DNA of 64,000 bases, from assembly GCA_903936705.1 (NCBI GenBank), contig CAIZWN010000056.1, positions 1-64,000 on the forward strand, in the 5' to 3' direction. Source of the stretch: an uncultured Myxococcales bacterium. GTDB taxonomy: Bacteria > Myxococcota_A > UBA9042 > DTJE01. Below the pieces are notes generated by a model. It had not been told where the DNA came from. It saw nothing but the letters and a program-made list of their open reading frames with translations, and ran no database searches. Positions 16,757 through 25,432 of this stretch are shown piece by piece; within the stretch, counting starts at the first letter, position 1, and each line of letters starts with the position of its first letter. Both the position numbers and the translations under genes were made by a program.

Positions 16757-19198
16757 CTAGGGAAGCGGTGCCGTGATGAACCCCTCGTACCGCCCCATCC
16801 AGTAGGGAAGGATCCAGAAGGTCGAAGCCTCCTCGGAACGGCCGTCCGCCGCTGAATCCAGCCCGTAGGGATTCGAGTTCCACTTCATGACATGGCGTTG
16901 ATGGTATGGAGGCACGGTGGTGGACTGCGGATTTCCGAAGCGGTCAGGCTGCTGGTTCAGCGTCAGGTCCAGGCGACCGCCGTTATGGCACCACCAGACA
17001 ACCAGGCTCAAGTGGATTTCCTTCAGGGTGCGAATTGAATCCTGAAGGCCGATGTCGGCATCCGTCGGGGCATGTGAAGCCCAGGTGAAATTGAACTCGG
17101 GATTACGTTCGGGGCGCTGGGTATCCCACAGTCTGGACAGACCATCCAGCCAGATGTCCCGGCGCGACAAATCGTCGTCGTTCCACAGCAGCGCGTGAAA
17201 AGCCATGAAGGCCATTTCGTCCGAGTCGTGGTTCACCCAGTAGACATCCTGGATCTCCTTTTCGCGTCGTACGTATTCGGCGTATCCAAACTCCGAAATC
17301 AATTTATCAAGGTGCTCCTGGAACCTGACCTCTCCAGTCATGCGATGTGCTGCGATCAAACCTGAAAGGATCATCGCCGCATTCAATCCGGCGTCCCCGA
17401 ACTGGCCTACAGTTTCCATGAATCCAGGGTCCATGTGGCCGTCCTCGGTCGGGTATCCGTCCTCCTCCTTCAAGGTGTACGAATATTCACCTCCAACAAC
17501 ATGGTCCATCAGTCGTCCGATCATGGAGGCGACCTCCGCCTTCTCCGCCGCGTCGGCCACGAGGTCGTAGTAGATGGACTGGCCGTAGACGTGGCCAATG
17601 AACTCGTCGGTTGAGGTCTTCGACTTCCAGCACCACAGGCCGTCCGCCGAAAGCTGCCATCTGGCGTCTCCCCCTTGCCTTGATGGGCAATCCTCGGGGG
17701 GTACGATGCTGCGGGCGATGAAACCCTTATCGTAGGTGACGTTCTGCAGTAGCCTCAGTGCCCGACTGGCCTCGATTGCGCGATTGCGTATCTCGGGGTC
17801 CTTCGTGACGGCGTACTGGTAAGAAAGGGCGGCCAACCACATGGCCGTCCATTGCCCGTCATTGTCGTTGTCGTGAGTAAACGTGGTTGACAGGTCGCCG
17901 GGTACGTTCAAAGCGACGTCCGAGATATAGCCAAGACGGTTGTGGCGTGGGTAGGTTTGCTCACCCAGGAACAGTGCCTTTTGCTCGAGAGTCATATTCG
18001 TGTAACGAATTTCGGCAAGGCCGCTTTCGGTGGCAACCCACAGTGTTCCATCGGGCGCGTATGCGGCCTGGTTGACCTGGTCCGATGGCAACCACGATCC
18101 TCCGTGAATCAGGTCGAAGGCCTTGCCGTCCAGCATGATCAACCCGTTCGCCGCTGGCACCAGAATCTTCCCGTCTGCGTCGGTTGATACGCCGCGAATA
18201 TCGGCGAACGGCAGTCCATCGGTCCCGGCCAGCCATGCTACTACCTGACCGCCACTTGCAATCCTGCCCAGTCCACCTCGGGCAGCTATCAATAGATCTC
18301 CATTGACAGCCGCGGTGATCCCCCGAATATCGATAGTCTCCTCGCCTGGGGGAACCGTGACCAGCACCTCGACCCACACAGCCTCGTCCAGTCGATATAG
18401 TTTCGTCGCGGTAGTCAGGAACAGGCCGTCGAATGTCTCGGCAAGGCCGGTTGGTTCAGCCGGGGTCGAAAGCACAGCTGGCGAACACTCGACGCCAGCC
18501 GTGCCACCTGCCAGCTTTCCGCGGCACGGGCCCTGGCCTGCCAGAATCCACACGCCGCCGGCCATTGCCGAACCAAGAATTGTTGCTACGGGGGCTGCCA
18601 TGGTGAACGACTCGACCGCGCCGGTGGCGGAAGTAACAAAATGCAGTCCCAGTCGGTTGTTGACCCATATGCCTGAACCGTCGGCGACTATCGCCGTGAC
18701 AGGGGAGCTTACGCCAAGGGTCAGGCCAAGGCCTTCAAAGCGACTGTCGATCAGCCTGAACAATCCGGACTGGCATCCGACCCATGGCCGGCCGTCTGCA
18801 TCGACTGCAACCGATGCCAGTGCTGCATCTGGCAGTCCATGGTCAGTCGTCCAGCGCCGTGGAATCGCCTGCGAGAACGAGCGATCTTGGTACGTCCGAA
18901 TGGGCACTTCTGTCGAATCTATCCCGCCCTCATCCCGGTTCGCGTCCAGGTCGTTCGTACCGGTCAAATCCAAATGTTCAACGTCAGACTGGCCCGGGTC
19001 GAATGCGTCAACAGGCGTCGTTTCTTCAAGGCCATCCGTATCGGCAATATCATCGTTCGAAAGATCGCTGGAAAGGTCGGTGTCAGCAGCATCGCCTTCC
19101 AGTCCGTCGCCGCCAACCGAACTTGTTCCGCACCCCAAGCAAGCAGCAGCCAGAACCACAAGCAAACCGCCAGGAAGTCCGAATCGTCCTGCTGTCAT
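16757..19198 (-). CDS. Lipoprotein with beta-propeller and NDGxW alpha-toroid-like domain
   Basis: An 813-aa exported protein. The signal ends at C20 or C23 (LAAACLGC), then an Asp-rich tether to about residue 95. Residues about 105-400 contain repeated propeller blades (VAVDADGRPWVGCQSGLFRL, APDGTLWVATESGLAEI) like the ligand-binding half of two-component propeller sensors, but no kinase follows. Residues about 430-813 are alpha-rich with NDGQW (446-450), WCW (522-524), DEFIGH (531-536) and the end LPYWMGRYEGF. The same landmarks occur in the lipoprotein at 35228-37159. Start at ATG 19198 with GGAGG; the stop of pgi lies 13 bp upstream, so they may be cotranscribed. The toroid could be a glycosidase or lyase domain; no catalytic residue is assignable. 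Confidence 0.78.
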   Translation of the reverse strand: MTAGRFGLPGGLLVVLAAACLGCGTSSVGGDGLEGDAADTDLSSDLSNDDIADTDGLEETTPVDAFDPGQSDVEHLDLTGTNDLDANRDEGGIDSTEVPIRTYQDRSFSQAIPRRWTTDHGLPDAALASVAVDADGRPWVGCQSGLFRLIDSRFEGLGLTLGVSSPVTAIVADGSGIWVNNRLGLHFVTSATGAVESFTMAAPVATILGSAMAGGVWILAGQGPCRGKLAGGTAGVECSPAVLSTPAEPTGLAETFDGLFLTTATKLYRLDEAVWVEVLVTVPPGEETIDIRGITAAVNGDLLIAARGGLGRIASGGQVVAWLAGTDGLPFADIRGVSTDADGKILVPAANGLIMLDGKAFDLIHGGSWLPSDQVNQAAYAPDGTLWVATESGLAEIRYTNMTLEQKALFLGEQTYPRHNRLGYISDVALNVPGDLSTTFTHDNDNDGQWTAMWLAALSYQYAVTKDPEIRNRAIEASRALRLLQNVTYDKGFIARSIVPPEDCPSRQGGDARWQLSADGLWCWKSKTSTDEFIGHVYGQSIYYDLVADAAEKAEVASMIGRLMDHVVGGEYSYTLKEEDGYPTEDGHMDPGFMETVGQFGDAGLNAAMILSGLIAAHRMTGEVRFQEHLDKLISEFGYAEYVRREKEIQDVYWVNHDSDEMAFMAFHALLWNDDDLSRRDIWLDGLSRLWDTQRPERNPEFNFTWASHAPTDADIGLQDSIRTLKEIHLSLVVWWCHNGGRLDLTLNQQPDRFGNPQSTTVPPYHQRHVMKWNSNPYGLDSAADGRSEEASTFWILPYWMGRYEGFITAPLP

Positions 19199-19211
19199 TG
19201 TGCCTCCGTCC

Positions 19212-20864
19212 TCAGTCATCGCGCCGCAGTGACTTGAAGTGCCCGATGAGCGCGTTTGTTGATGAGTCATGGCCGCAAACCTCGTCATCGTCTTTAAGTT
19301 CAGGCAGCAGGGCATTGGCCAGTTGCTTTCCGAGTTCAACTCCCCACTGGTCAAAGCTGTTCACGTTCCAAATGACCCCCTGGACGAAAATCTTATGTTC
19401 GTACATCGCAACCAGGCGGCCAAGAGTCCTGGGATCCAGTAGCCTGAACAAGAATGTCGAGCTTGGGCGGTTGCCGGTAAACACCTTGTGGGGTAGCAGG
19501 GCGATCAGCGAGTCCGAGTCCATTCCGGCGCGCTGCAGTTCGTCCCTGGCCTCGTCCGATGTCTTGCCTCGCATCAGGGCTTCGGTCTGAGCAAGGCAGT
19601 TGGACAGCAGCAGTTCATGGTGGTTTCCAATGGGGTTTTGGCTGATCGCTGGAGCAAGAAAATCCGCCGGAATCAGCCTGGTGCCCTGGTGGAGCAACTG
19701 GTAGAACGCATGCTGCCCATTGGTGCCAGGCTCGCCCCAGATTACTGGCCCAGTATCGTATGTGGTAATAGGCCGGCCATCCCGGTCTACCGACTTGCCG
19801 TTGCTCTCCATGTCGCCCTGCTGGAAGTACGCGGCAAAGCGATGCATGTACTGGTCGTACGGCAGTATGGTGTGCGACGAAGCGCCGAAGAAGTTGCAGT
19901 ACCAGATGCCCAGAAGGCCCATCACTATCGGAATGTTTTGACCGATCGGGGTACTGCGAAAATGCACGTCCATGTCATACGCGCCCTGCAGCATCTCCTC
20001 GAAGCGGTCCATCCCGATTACCAGTGCCACCGAAAGGCCTATGGCCGACCACAGCGAATAGCGCCCGCCGACCCAGTCCCAGAACTCGAACATGTTGGCC
20101 GGGTCGATGCCGAACTCCTCAACTGCCTTGCGATTGGTTGACAGCGCGACGAAGTGCCGCGAAACAGCGCGCTCGTCCCCAAGGAAGGCAATCAGCCATT
20201 CGCGGGCGGAGCGCGCATTAGCCAGGGTTTCCTGCGTTGAAAAGGTCTTGGAGGCCACGATGAACAGTGTGGTTTCGGGACGCACTCGCTTTAGCGTTTC
20301 GGCCAGGTGCGTTCCATCGACGTTGGACACGAAGTGGGCGCGCAGCCCCTCCTGCCAGTATGGGCGCAACGCCTCGGCCGCCATCAGTGGCCCCAGGTCC
20401 GATCCGCCGATGCCGATGTTGACGATGTCGCAAATTTGCTGGCCGGTGTGCCCCTTCCAGTCGCCACTGTGGACCCGGTCACACAGGCCGCGCATCTGCG
20501 CCAGTACCCGACGAACTCCGGGCATCACGTCCCGACCGTCAACCAATACCGGCGTGACGGAGCGGTTACGCAAGGCGGTGTGCAGCACCGGGCGGCCCTC
20601 GGTCGAGTTGATCCTTTCGCCCGTGAACATGCGCTCTATAGCCCCTGGAAGCCCGGCATCGAGTGCCAGGCGAACCAGCAGGCGCATTGTCTCGTCGGTG
20701 ATGCGGTGCTTCGAGTAGTCAAACAACATGTCGTCAAAGTGCAGGCTGAAACGGGCGGATCTTCCCGGGTCTGCCCTGAACATCTCGCGCATGTGCATGT
20801 TGGACATCTCGCGTTGATGCATGCACAACGATTCGAATGTCGCCAGTTCGGTTAGCTGGGGCAT
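19212..20864 (-). CDS. pgi: Glucose-6-phosphate isomerase
   Basis: A 550-aa cytosolic enzyme interconverting glucose-6-phosphate and fructose-6-phosphate; length matches the long bacterial/eukaryotic type. Diagnostic segments are [18 protein letters not shown], the phosphate-binding loop [56 protein letters not shown] (catalytic Glu) and [14 protein letters not shown] with the catalytic Lys. Start at ATG 20864 behind GGAGGAGTC. Downstream on the same strand, 13 bp away, begins a lipoprotein gene; upstream, 97 bp separate it from the TPR protein gene. Links sugar import and degradation to central metabolism. Confidence 0.97.
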   Translation of the reverse strand: MPQLTELATFESLCMHQREMSNMHMREMFRADPGRSARFSLHFDDMLFDYSKHRITDETMRLLVRLALDAGLPGAIERMFTGERINSTEGRPVLHTALRNRSVTPVLVDGRDVMPGVRRVLAQMRGLCDRVHSGDWKGHTGQQICDIVNIGIGGSDLGPLMAAEALRPYWQEGLRAHFVSNVDGTHLAETLKRVRPETTLFIVASKTFSTQETLANARSAREWLIAFLGDERAVSRHFVALSTNRKAVEEFGIDPANMFEFWDWVGGRYSLWSAIGLSVALVIGMDRFEEMLQGAYDMDVHFRSTPIGQNIPIVMGLLGIWYCNFFGASSHTILPYDQYMHRFAAYFQQGDMESNGKSVDRDGRPITTYDTGPVIWGEPGTNGQHAFYQLLHQGTRLIPADFLAPAISQNPIGNHHELLLSNCLAQTEALMRGKTSDEARDELQRAGMDSDSLIALLPHKVFTGNRPSSTFLFRLLDPRTLGRLVAMYEHKIFVQGVIWNVNSFDQWGVELGKQLANALLPELKDDDEVCGHDSSTNALIGHFKSLRRDD

Positions 20865-20963
20865 GACTCCTCCGTGCTGCTGCCGAAATCTACCAGTTTC
20901 TTCGCTGTTGCTGTCTTACCATCAGAATCCAATATCCAGGTCCATGCGGATGGCCGACGCGGC

Positions 20964-22631
20964 CTATCTTTTTCCTTTGGGACTATCGGGGACCTGGCCA
21001 TCAGGCTGCGGAAGCCAGACCTCGGGGATCTCACCGCGGCGCATCCGCTGGAGGTCCTTGCGGGCCTTGTCTACCTTCTGTTGGCCAAAGCGCAGTCGAT
21101 TCTCGCCCTCGAACACCCTGAGGAATGTGGCCATTTCGCGGATCGCTCGCGGAAGGTCAAACGACCTGAACACCAGCGAACGGCAGTAGTTGATATCCGG
21201 TTCCTGGTATGCAAACGGCTCAAGTTCGTCCAGCATCAACCGCGTCACGTCCGGCCTGCCCACGAAGAAATGCGCCATGGCCAGGTACATTTTTGGCCTG
21301 GGGTCGTTTGGTACTGCTTTCGACGCCTGTTCCAGCAGAGGGATCACCTGGGCAAACTCCCTCTGGTAGTAAAGGCCAAGCCCGGCAAGATACGCGGCGA
21401 CGGCGTCGTCGGGTTTCTGGCTCAGGCGGGCCTGCTGTTCCTTGATCCCGGCCGCATCCAAGCGCCCCGCAACAAGGTAGGCCGTGCCGTATTGGCTCAT
21501 CAGCGAAGGGAAGGTCGGGTCGATTGCGGCAAGTCGATCCCACGGGGGCAATGCGCGTTCAAGCTGGTTACGAGCATAGAAATATGTGCCCCAAAGAAAA
21601 AGAATGTTGGGCTCGTTCGGATATGCCTCCAGGGCGGTCTTGGCGCAGGCCTCAACGGCATCGGCATCGCCGGCGGCTGAAGCTGCTCGAACCTGATACA
21701 GGTGGACGCAAAGCGGGGCATCCCCAGACGCTACCATTGGTTCCGGGCCCTCAAGAGCAGCGCGGGAAGCATCTGCAATCTGACCTGCCTGAAGAAGAAT
21801 GGCCAATGCGTCAGCGCGAGCGCATCTTGGGTCGGGAAATGCTTGCCTGAACCTGGCAGCCAGGTCGCGCGACACCGCGGAAGCTGCCTGTCGGTCGCCT
21901 GCGGCCTCGAAGGAAGCCAGCCTGTCAAGCTGTACCGGAATCTCGTCGGGCGTCCCAGCAGCCTTCTTCAAAGCCTGATCCAGCACCTGCATTGCCTGCG
22001 AGACCGACCCGGCCTGCCGAAGAATCGTGGCGGCGAATCTAAGTGTCTCGATGCTGGCGGCCGGTCTTGCAGCCGACAGTGCCGTGGCAACCGCCTGCTT
22101 TGAACGGCCTTCTTTCAGGTCTTTCATGGCGCCTCGCAATCGCGAGGCTGCTGCAGATTTGGATTGCTGGAAAGCAGGGCGATTCATCGGATCGATAGGC
22201 ACTGCATCCGATCGCAACTGCCTGTTCCAGGCAAAGCGCGATTCATGGGTTCTGATGCGTTGGGCCAGCGCCAGGATAAGTTCCTCGGATGGGATTGCGG
22301 AGGAATCCGGTGCCGTCAAAGCAAAACGGTCCGTAGACGCCAGGTGCGTGCCGGGACTGGAAGGATGCGAGAGCTCGACTACCGCAAGCTTCCCGGCCCT
22401 GTTCGTGAAGGTAACCAGGGCGGAAACCCACTGTATCTTCACGTCCTTCAGCCGCCATCCTCCCGGAAACGTACCTGGTGCCGGGTTCGTGGCCTTCAGG
22501 AAAAAACGCGAGGATGTGGATGGGATGACGGCCTCGGCAACCTGGGCACTGACCGAACGCGGCCCGATCAGGGGCGAAGCCAACAGACAGAGGAGCGTTA
22601 CCGTGGTCGTCAACAAACTGGCACGGGACAT
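20964..22631 (-). CDS. Exported TPR-repeat protein
   Basis: A 555-aa protein, ATG 22631 with GGAGAACGG just upstream. An N-terminal signal (LLTTTVTLLCLLASP) with likely cleavage near SVSAQ suggests periplasmic location. Residues about 35-110 form a small module (RFFLKATNPAPGTFPGGW...ALVTFTNRAGKLAVVEL). The remainder is helical tetratricopeptide repeats, with recognisable units such as PNEPNILFLWGTYFYARNQ, DPTFPSLMSQYGTAYLVAG and PNDPRPKMYLAMAHFFVGR. A scaffold or assembly role is likely. It is divergent, 161 bp apart, from a PMT-like membrane protein whose N-terminus appears to carry the same small module, so the two may act together. Confidence 0.8.
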   Translation of the reverse strand: MSRASLLTTTVTLLCLLASPLIGPRSVSAQVAEAVIPSTSSRFFLKATNPAPGTFPGGWRLKDVKIQWVSALVTFTNRAGKLAVVELSHPSSPGTHLASTDRFALTAPDSSAIPSEELILALAQRIRTHESRFAWNRQLRSDAVPIDPMNRPAFQQSKSAAASRLRGAMKDLKEGRSKQAVATALSAARPAASIETLRFAATILRQAGSVSQAMQVLDQALKKAAGTPDEIPVQLDRLASFEAAGDRQAASAVSRDLAARFRQAFPDPRCARADALAILLQAGQIADASRAALEGPEPMVASGDAPLCVHLYQVRAASAAGDADAVEACAKTALEAYPNEPNILFLWGTYFYARNQLERALPPWDRLAAIDPTFPSLMSQYGTAYLVAGRLDAAGIKEQQARLSQKPDDAVAAYLAGLGLYYQREFAQVIPLLEQASKAVPNDPRPKMYLAMAHFFVGRPDVTRLMLDELEPFAYQEPDINYCRSLVFRSFDLPRAIREMATFLRVFEGENRLRFGQQKVDKARKDLQRMRRGEIPEVWLPQPDGQVPDSPKGKR

Positions 22632-22680
22632 CCGTTCTCCGGAGACAGGCGACGTGGCAGTGTATCATTCCGGCGGCCCA

Positions 22681-22709
22681 TTGACACGGGTTCGGGGCGC
22701 TGATATCCC
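22681..22709 (+). promoter_or_regulatory. Putative sigma-70-type promoter of the PMT-like gene
   Basis: Perfect TTGACA (22681-22686), a 17-base spacer and TATCCC (22704-22709). It lies in the 161-bp divergent gap and would give a leader of about 75 nt containing the nested hairpins at 22735-22775. Confidence 0.4.
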
Positions 22710-22734
22710 GGTTTGCCGGTACGGGTTCCTCAGG

Positions 22735-22775
22735 GTCCCAGTGTTGGAGGACGGTCCGTCCCGTTGCGCTGGGAC
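22735..22775 (+). promoter_or_regulatory. Nested hairpin in the 5' leader of the PMT-like gene
   Basis: An outer stem GTCCCAG (22735-22741) with CTGGGAC (22769-22775) encloses a small palindrome GGACGGTCCGTCC (22749-22761). The structure ends about 5 bases before the ribosome site GGGAG, so it could influence translation initiation. I recognise no known riboswitch class. Confidence 0.3.
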
Positions 22776-22792
22776 TGGCGGGAGTATACGAG

Positions 22793-24943
22793 GTGGTTGT
22801 TATCGGACGTTACATGCGCAGGTTGCTGGCGTTCGGCCTCTGGACTGGTCTTGCGTGCGGCCTCGCGTTACAGCCATCAATCGCCATGTCGGCAGCAGTG
22901 CTGCCGGCAAAGGCATCTTTTCTTCTCAAGAATGCCGACGGCACGGTGCCCGATCGTCTGGGTGGTTTCGTCCTGGTGACCGCGTTTGCCGAGGATTGGG
23001 GTTTCAGGTTTCTTTTTACACTGGACCAGACCCGACCCGATGGAGTGAATCTTGTCGAATTCCTGCTGACGGCCAGGGATGAGAGCACCAAAGCGATTGC
23101 TCGGACCGCTTCGTTCAACGTTGGGTACAAGGGGCCAACCGAGGGAGGCGATCCTGCCGCCAGGGTAAGGCCCTTGGTCGACGAATTGCTTGCCACGCTG
23201 CAGCGCAACGATGATGGTGGTGCAGTGCTGGGGCCGCCGCCTGGTTCCTCAGCCAGACCTGCGGATCAACCTTCATTTTCCCCGCTGACCGAATCTGTGA
23301 AATGGTTGGGGATCCTGCTGGTTGTCCTGTTTCTGCTTGCCAGTCCTGTCACTGCTGGGCGTTTGTATGGGGACTTGCGGTCCGCGTTGGGGCCTGCGAT
23401 GTGGCCGGTCCTCGCGGTAGTGGTTGTGGGGATAGCGGCCCGGATCCTGGTTCCGCATCGGCCGGTGATGTACTACATGGGATACCGTATGGCCGAGGTG
23501 GCGGCCGCTCTGGACGATATTCCGAAGTACGGGCCGGGAGCGCTGGCGCTGTACCACATGCTGTTCCGTCTGACAGGTCCATCGCATCTTGTGATGGCCG
23601 GTCTGAATGCGGTTCTTGGAGGCCTGCTTCCACTGGCGGCAGCCGCACTTGTGGCTCGTCTGCGTGGTGGTCGAATCGCGGTTGCGGCGGCCGCAGTTCT
23701 GATTGCCGTAACGCCGGTCTTCGTCAGGGATTCGGCTTCCGAAAGCCTTCTGGTTCCTACCCTTCTTTGGACTGCTACCGGCCTGTGGTTGATCGCAAGA
23801 TGGCGCGCAACGGGTGGCGCATCGGATCTGCTTCTGGCGCTGCTCCATCTATCACTGGCGGTATTCTCGCGTCCCGAGTCGGTCGGGCTTGTGCCGTTGG
23901 CAGCCGTAGCGTTGCTGCCATTCGGGATTGCCGCCAGAGGGTCGGCGCCCAAGTTGCGACGTCCGTTTGTGGTCGGGGTCGTTGCCGCTTGCGCCATTCT
24001 GCTTGGCCTGCGAATTGCACATCTTTGGACTACGGTCGGGCGTGAGCTGGACCTTGGCAATACACCGGTGCTTGCGGATCCGGGCTCCCTGCTGTGGCTG
24101 CTGCCAGGACTGGTCACGCGAAATCTTGCCTTGCGGCCCGAGTGGTTTCCCGTGGGAGTGTCACTGGTTGCGGTGCTGCCGATCATCGCGGGTCCCCGTA
24201 GGCTGCGCGGGATCGTCCTTCTGGCTCTGGCGTCGGCTTGGCTGGCAGTGTCGCTGGTGGACCTTCCGCAGGTTTCCATGCCGCGCGTGCAGGTTCCAGG
24301 ATTGTTCTTCGTAGTCATTGCTGCGGCGTTCGGTCTGGAGGCTGCGTGGGTGCAAAGAGGCAAGGGGACTGCTGGCCGCTCGATCCGGTTGGCGTTTGGC
24401 ATTCTTGCGGTCATGGTTGTTGTGGCGTCGGTGCCTTTCAGCGCGGCTGCCTTCGTCCAGCAGACAAATGCCGATGACGAGGAGGATCTGCTGGTTGATG
24501 CAGTGGCGGCCTTGCCTGACGGGCCGGTAGTATTCGTTCGGCATTCCTGGGACGACCAGCCTGTCGAACCGTTGCACCTCTACTACCCGGATTACTGGTT
24601 CATGCCGCCATTTCGCGATGATCTGGTGCTTGGCCCCGACCGTCTGGCGGTGACGGATACGGGCGAACGTCCCGTCTTCTTCCTCCTTGGTACTCGCTGC
24701 TGGCTGCGTTCGTGCGGGCAGGAGGGGATGCACCCCGCGTGCAGGCGAATGGTGGATGCATATGACCTTCGGCCCGTCATCGAGCGGAAGGTGCCAGTCA
24801 GGAGGATCCCGTTGGATCGAGATGTGCCGCGCGATGGAGACCTGGATTTTCCCTGGTGTGTGTCGGCCCACGGATCCATGACTATTGGTTTGTACCGGGC
24901 GTATCTGAAAAATCCTCCGGCGCAAAACCAGGCAGGGCAGTGA
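22793..24943 (+). CDS. PMT/ArnT-like polytopic membrane protein with N-terminal module
   Basis: A 716-aa protein. GTG 22793 has GGGAG eight bases upstream; ATG 22814 is an alternative. A signal-like segment leads into a periplasmic-type module (ASFLLKNADGTVPDRLGGF, residues about 40-140). A Pro/Ser linker follows, then from about residue 165 about ten hydrophobic spans typical of GT-C/PMT glycosyltransferases or related polytopic proteins. The C-terminal ~170 residues are soluble, with four Cys near the end. GT-C enzymes use lipid-linked sugar donors on the outer face of the inner membrane. The usual Asp-rich first-loop motif is not clear here, so catalytic status is uncertain. Divergent from the TPR gene; convergent with rimI, 8 bp apart. 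Confidence 0.7.
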   Translation: MVVIGRYMRRLLAFGLWTGLACGLALQPSIAMSAAVLPAKASFLLKNADGTVPDRLGGFVLVTAFAEDWGFRFLFTLDQTRPDGVNLVEFLLTARDESTKAIARTASFNVGYKGPTEGGDPAARVRPLVDELLATLQRNDDGGAVLGPPPGSSARPADQPSFSPLTESVKWLGILLVVLFLLASPVTAGRLYGDLRSALGPAMWPVLAVVVVGIAARILVPHRPVMYYMGYRMAEVAAALDDIPKYGPGALALYHMLFRLTGPSHLVMAGLNAVLGGLLPLAAAALVARLRGGRIAVAAAAVLIAVTPVFVRDSASESLLVPTLLWTATGLWLIARWRATGGASDLLLALLHLSLAVFSRPESVGLVPLAAVALLPFGIAARGSAPKLRRPFVVGVVAACAILLGLRIAHLWTTVGRELDLGNTPVLADPGSLLWLLPGLVTRNLALRPEWFPVGVSLVAVLPIIAGPRRLRGIVLLALASAWLAVSLVDLPQVSMPRVQVPGLFFVVIAAAFGLEAAWVQRGKGTAGRSIRLAFGILAVMVVVASVPFSAAAFVQQTNADDEEDLLVDAVAALPDGPVVFVRHSWDDQPVEPLHLYYPDYWFMPPFRDDLVLGPDRLAVTDTGERPVFFLLGTRCWLRSCGQEGMHPACRRMVDAYDLRPVIERKVPVRRIPLDRDVPRDGDLDFPWCVSAHGSMTIGLYRAYLKNPPAQNQAGQ

Positions 24944-24951
24944 CCCGTCGA

Positions 24952-25401
24952 TCAGGTTCCCATCCGCAGTTGCATCACCTCGGCGTCCTCTCCATCGCGG
25001 TAGTAGTGCCGCCTTGTGCCGATGATCCTGAATCCAAGATCGACGTACAGCTTCTTGGCTGCGACGTTGCCCGTCCTTACTTCCAGCGCAACAAAGTCGG
25101 CATGTTCCCTGCGGGCTTCGTTCAGAACGTGGTCCATCATCCGTCTGGCAACTCCCGTTCGCCGTGCGGCCGGGTCGGTGGCGACGTTCAGAACGTGGTA
25201 CTCCGGTCCGGCAATCCAGTAGATCGTATATCCCAATAACTGGCCGGTGGCATCGCGGGCCAGCAGCGACCTCGAGAAGCTGTTTGTTGTCTCGCGCTCG
25301 AAGGCGGCCTGCTCCCAGGGGTCCGAAAAACACAGGTGTTCGATCCGCATTACTTCAGGGATATCCCTTCGCCGCATTGGCGTCAGGGTGATCGAAGCCA
25401 T
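24952..25401 (-). CDS. rimI: Ribosomal protein S18 N-alanine acetyltransferase-like GNAT
   Basis: A 149-aa GNAT acetyltransferase. MRRRDIPEVMRIEHLCFSDPW is the classic RimI start; EYHVLNVATDPAARRTGVARRMM gives the acetyl-CoA pyrophosphate loop, and EVRTGNVAAKKLYVDLGF the C-terminal signature. RimI acetylates the N-terminal Ala of S18; related enzymes acetylate other proteins, so exact target is inferred. ATG 25401 fits family length; a GTG at 25431 with GGAAG upstream would give 10 more residues and sits one base from the rnj stop. Follows the rnj gene on the same strand, so probably cotranscribed. Confidence 0.88.
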   Translation of the reverse strand: MASITLTPMRRRDIPEVMRIEHLCFSDPWEQAAFERETTNSFSRSLLARDATGQLLGYTIYWIAGPEYHVLNVATDPAARRTGVARRMMDHVLNEARREHADFVALEVRTGNVAAKKLYVDLGFRIIGTRRHYYRDGEDAEVMQLRMGT

Positions 25402-25432
25402 CAGCGATGCCTTATCCCGACCGCTTGCCACT

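Noticed and set aside
16757-19198. Considered a hybrid two-component sensor kinase because of the propeller
   Set aside because: No histidine kinase, HATPase or receiver region follows; the C-terminal half is a different alpha-rich domain and the protein is a lipoprotein.
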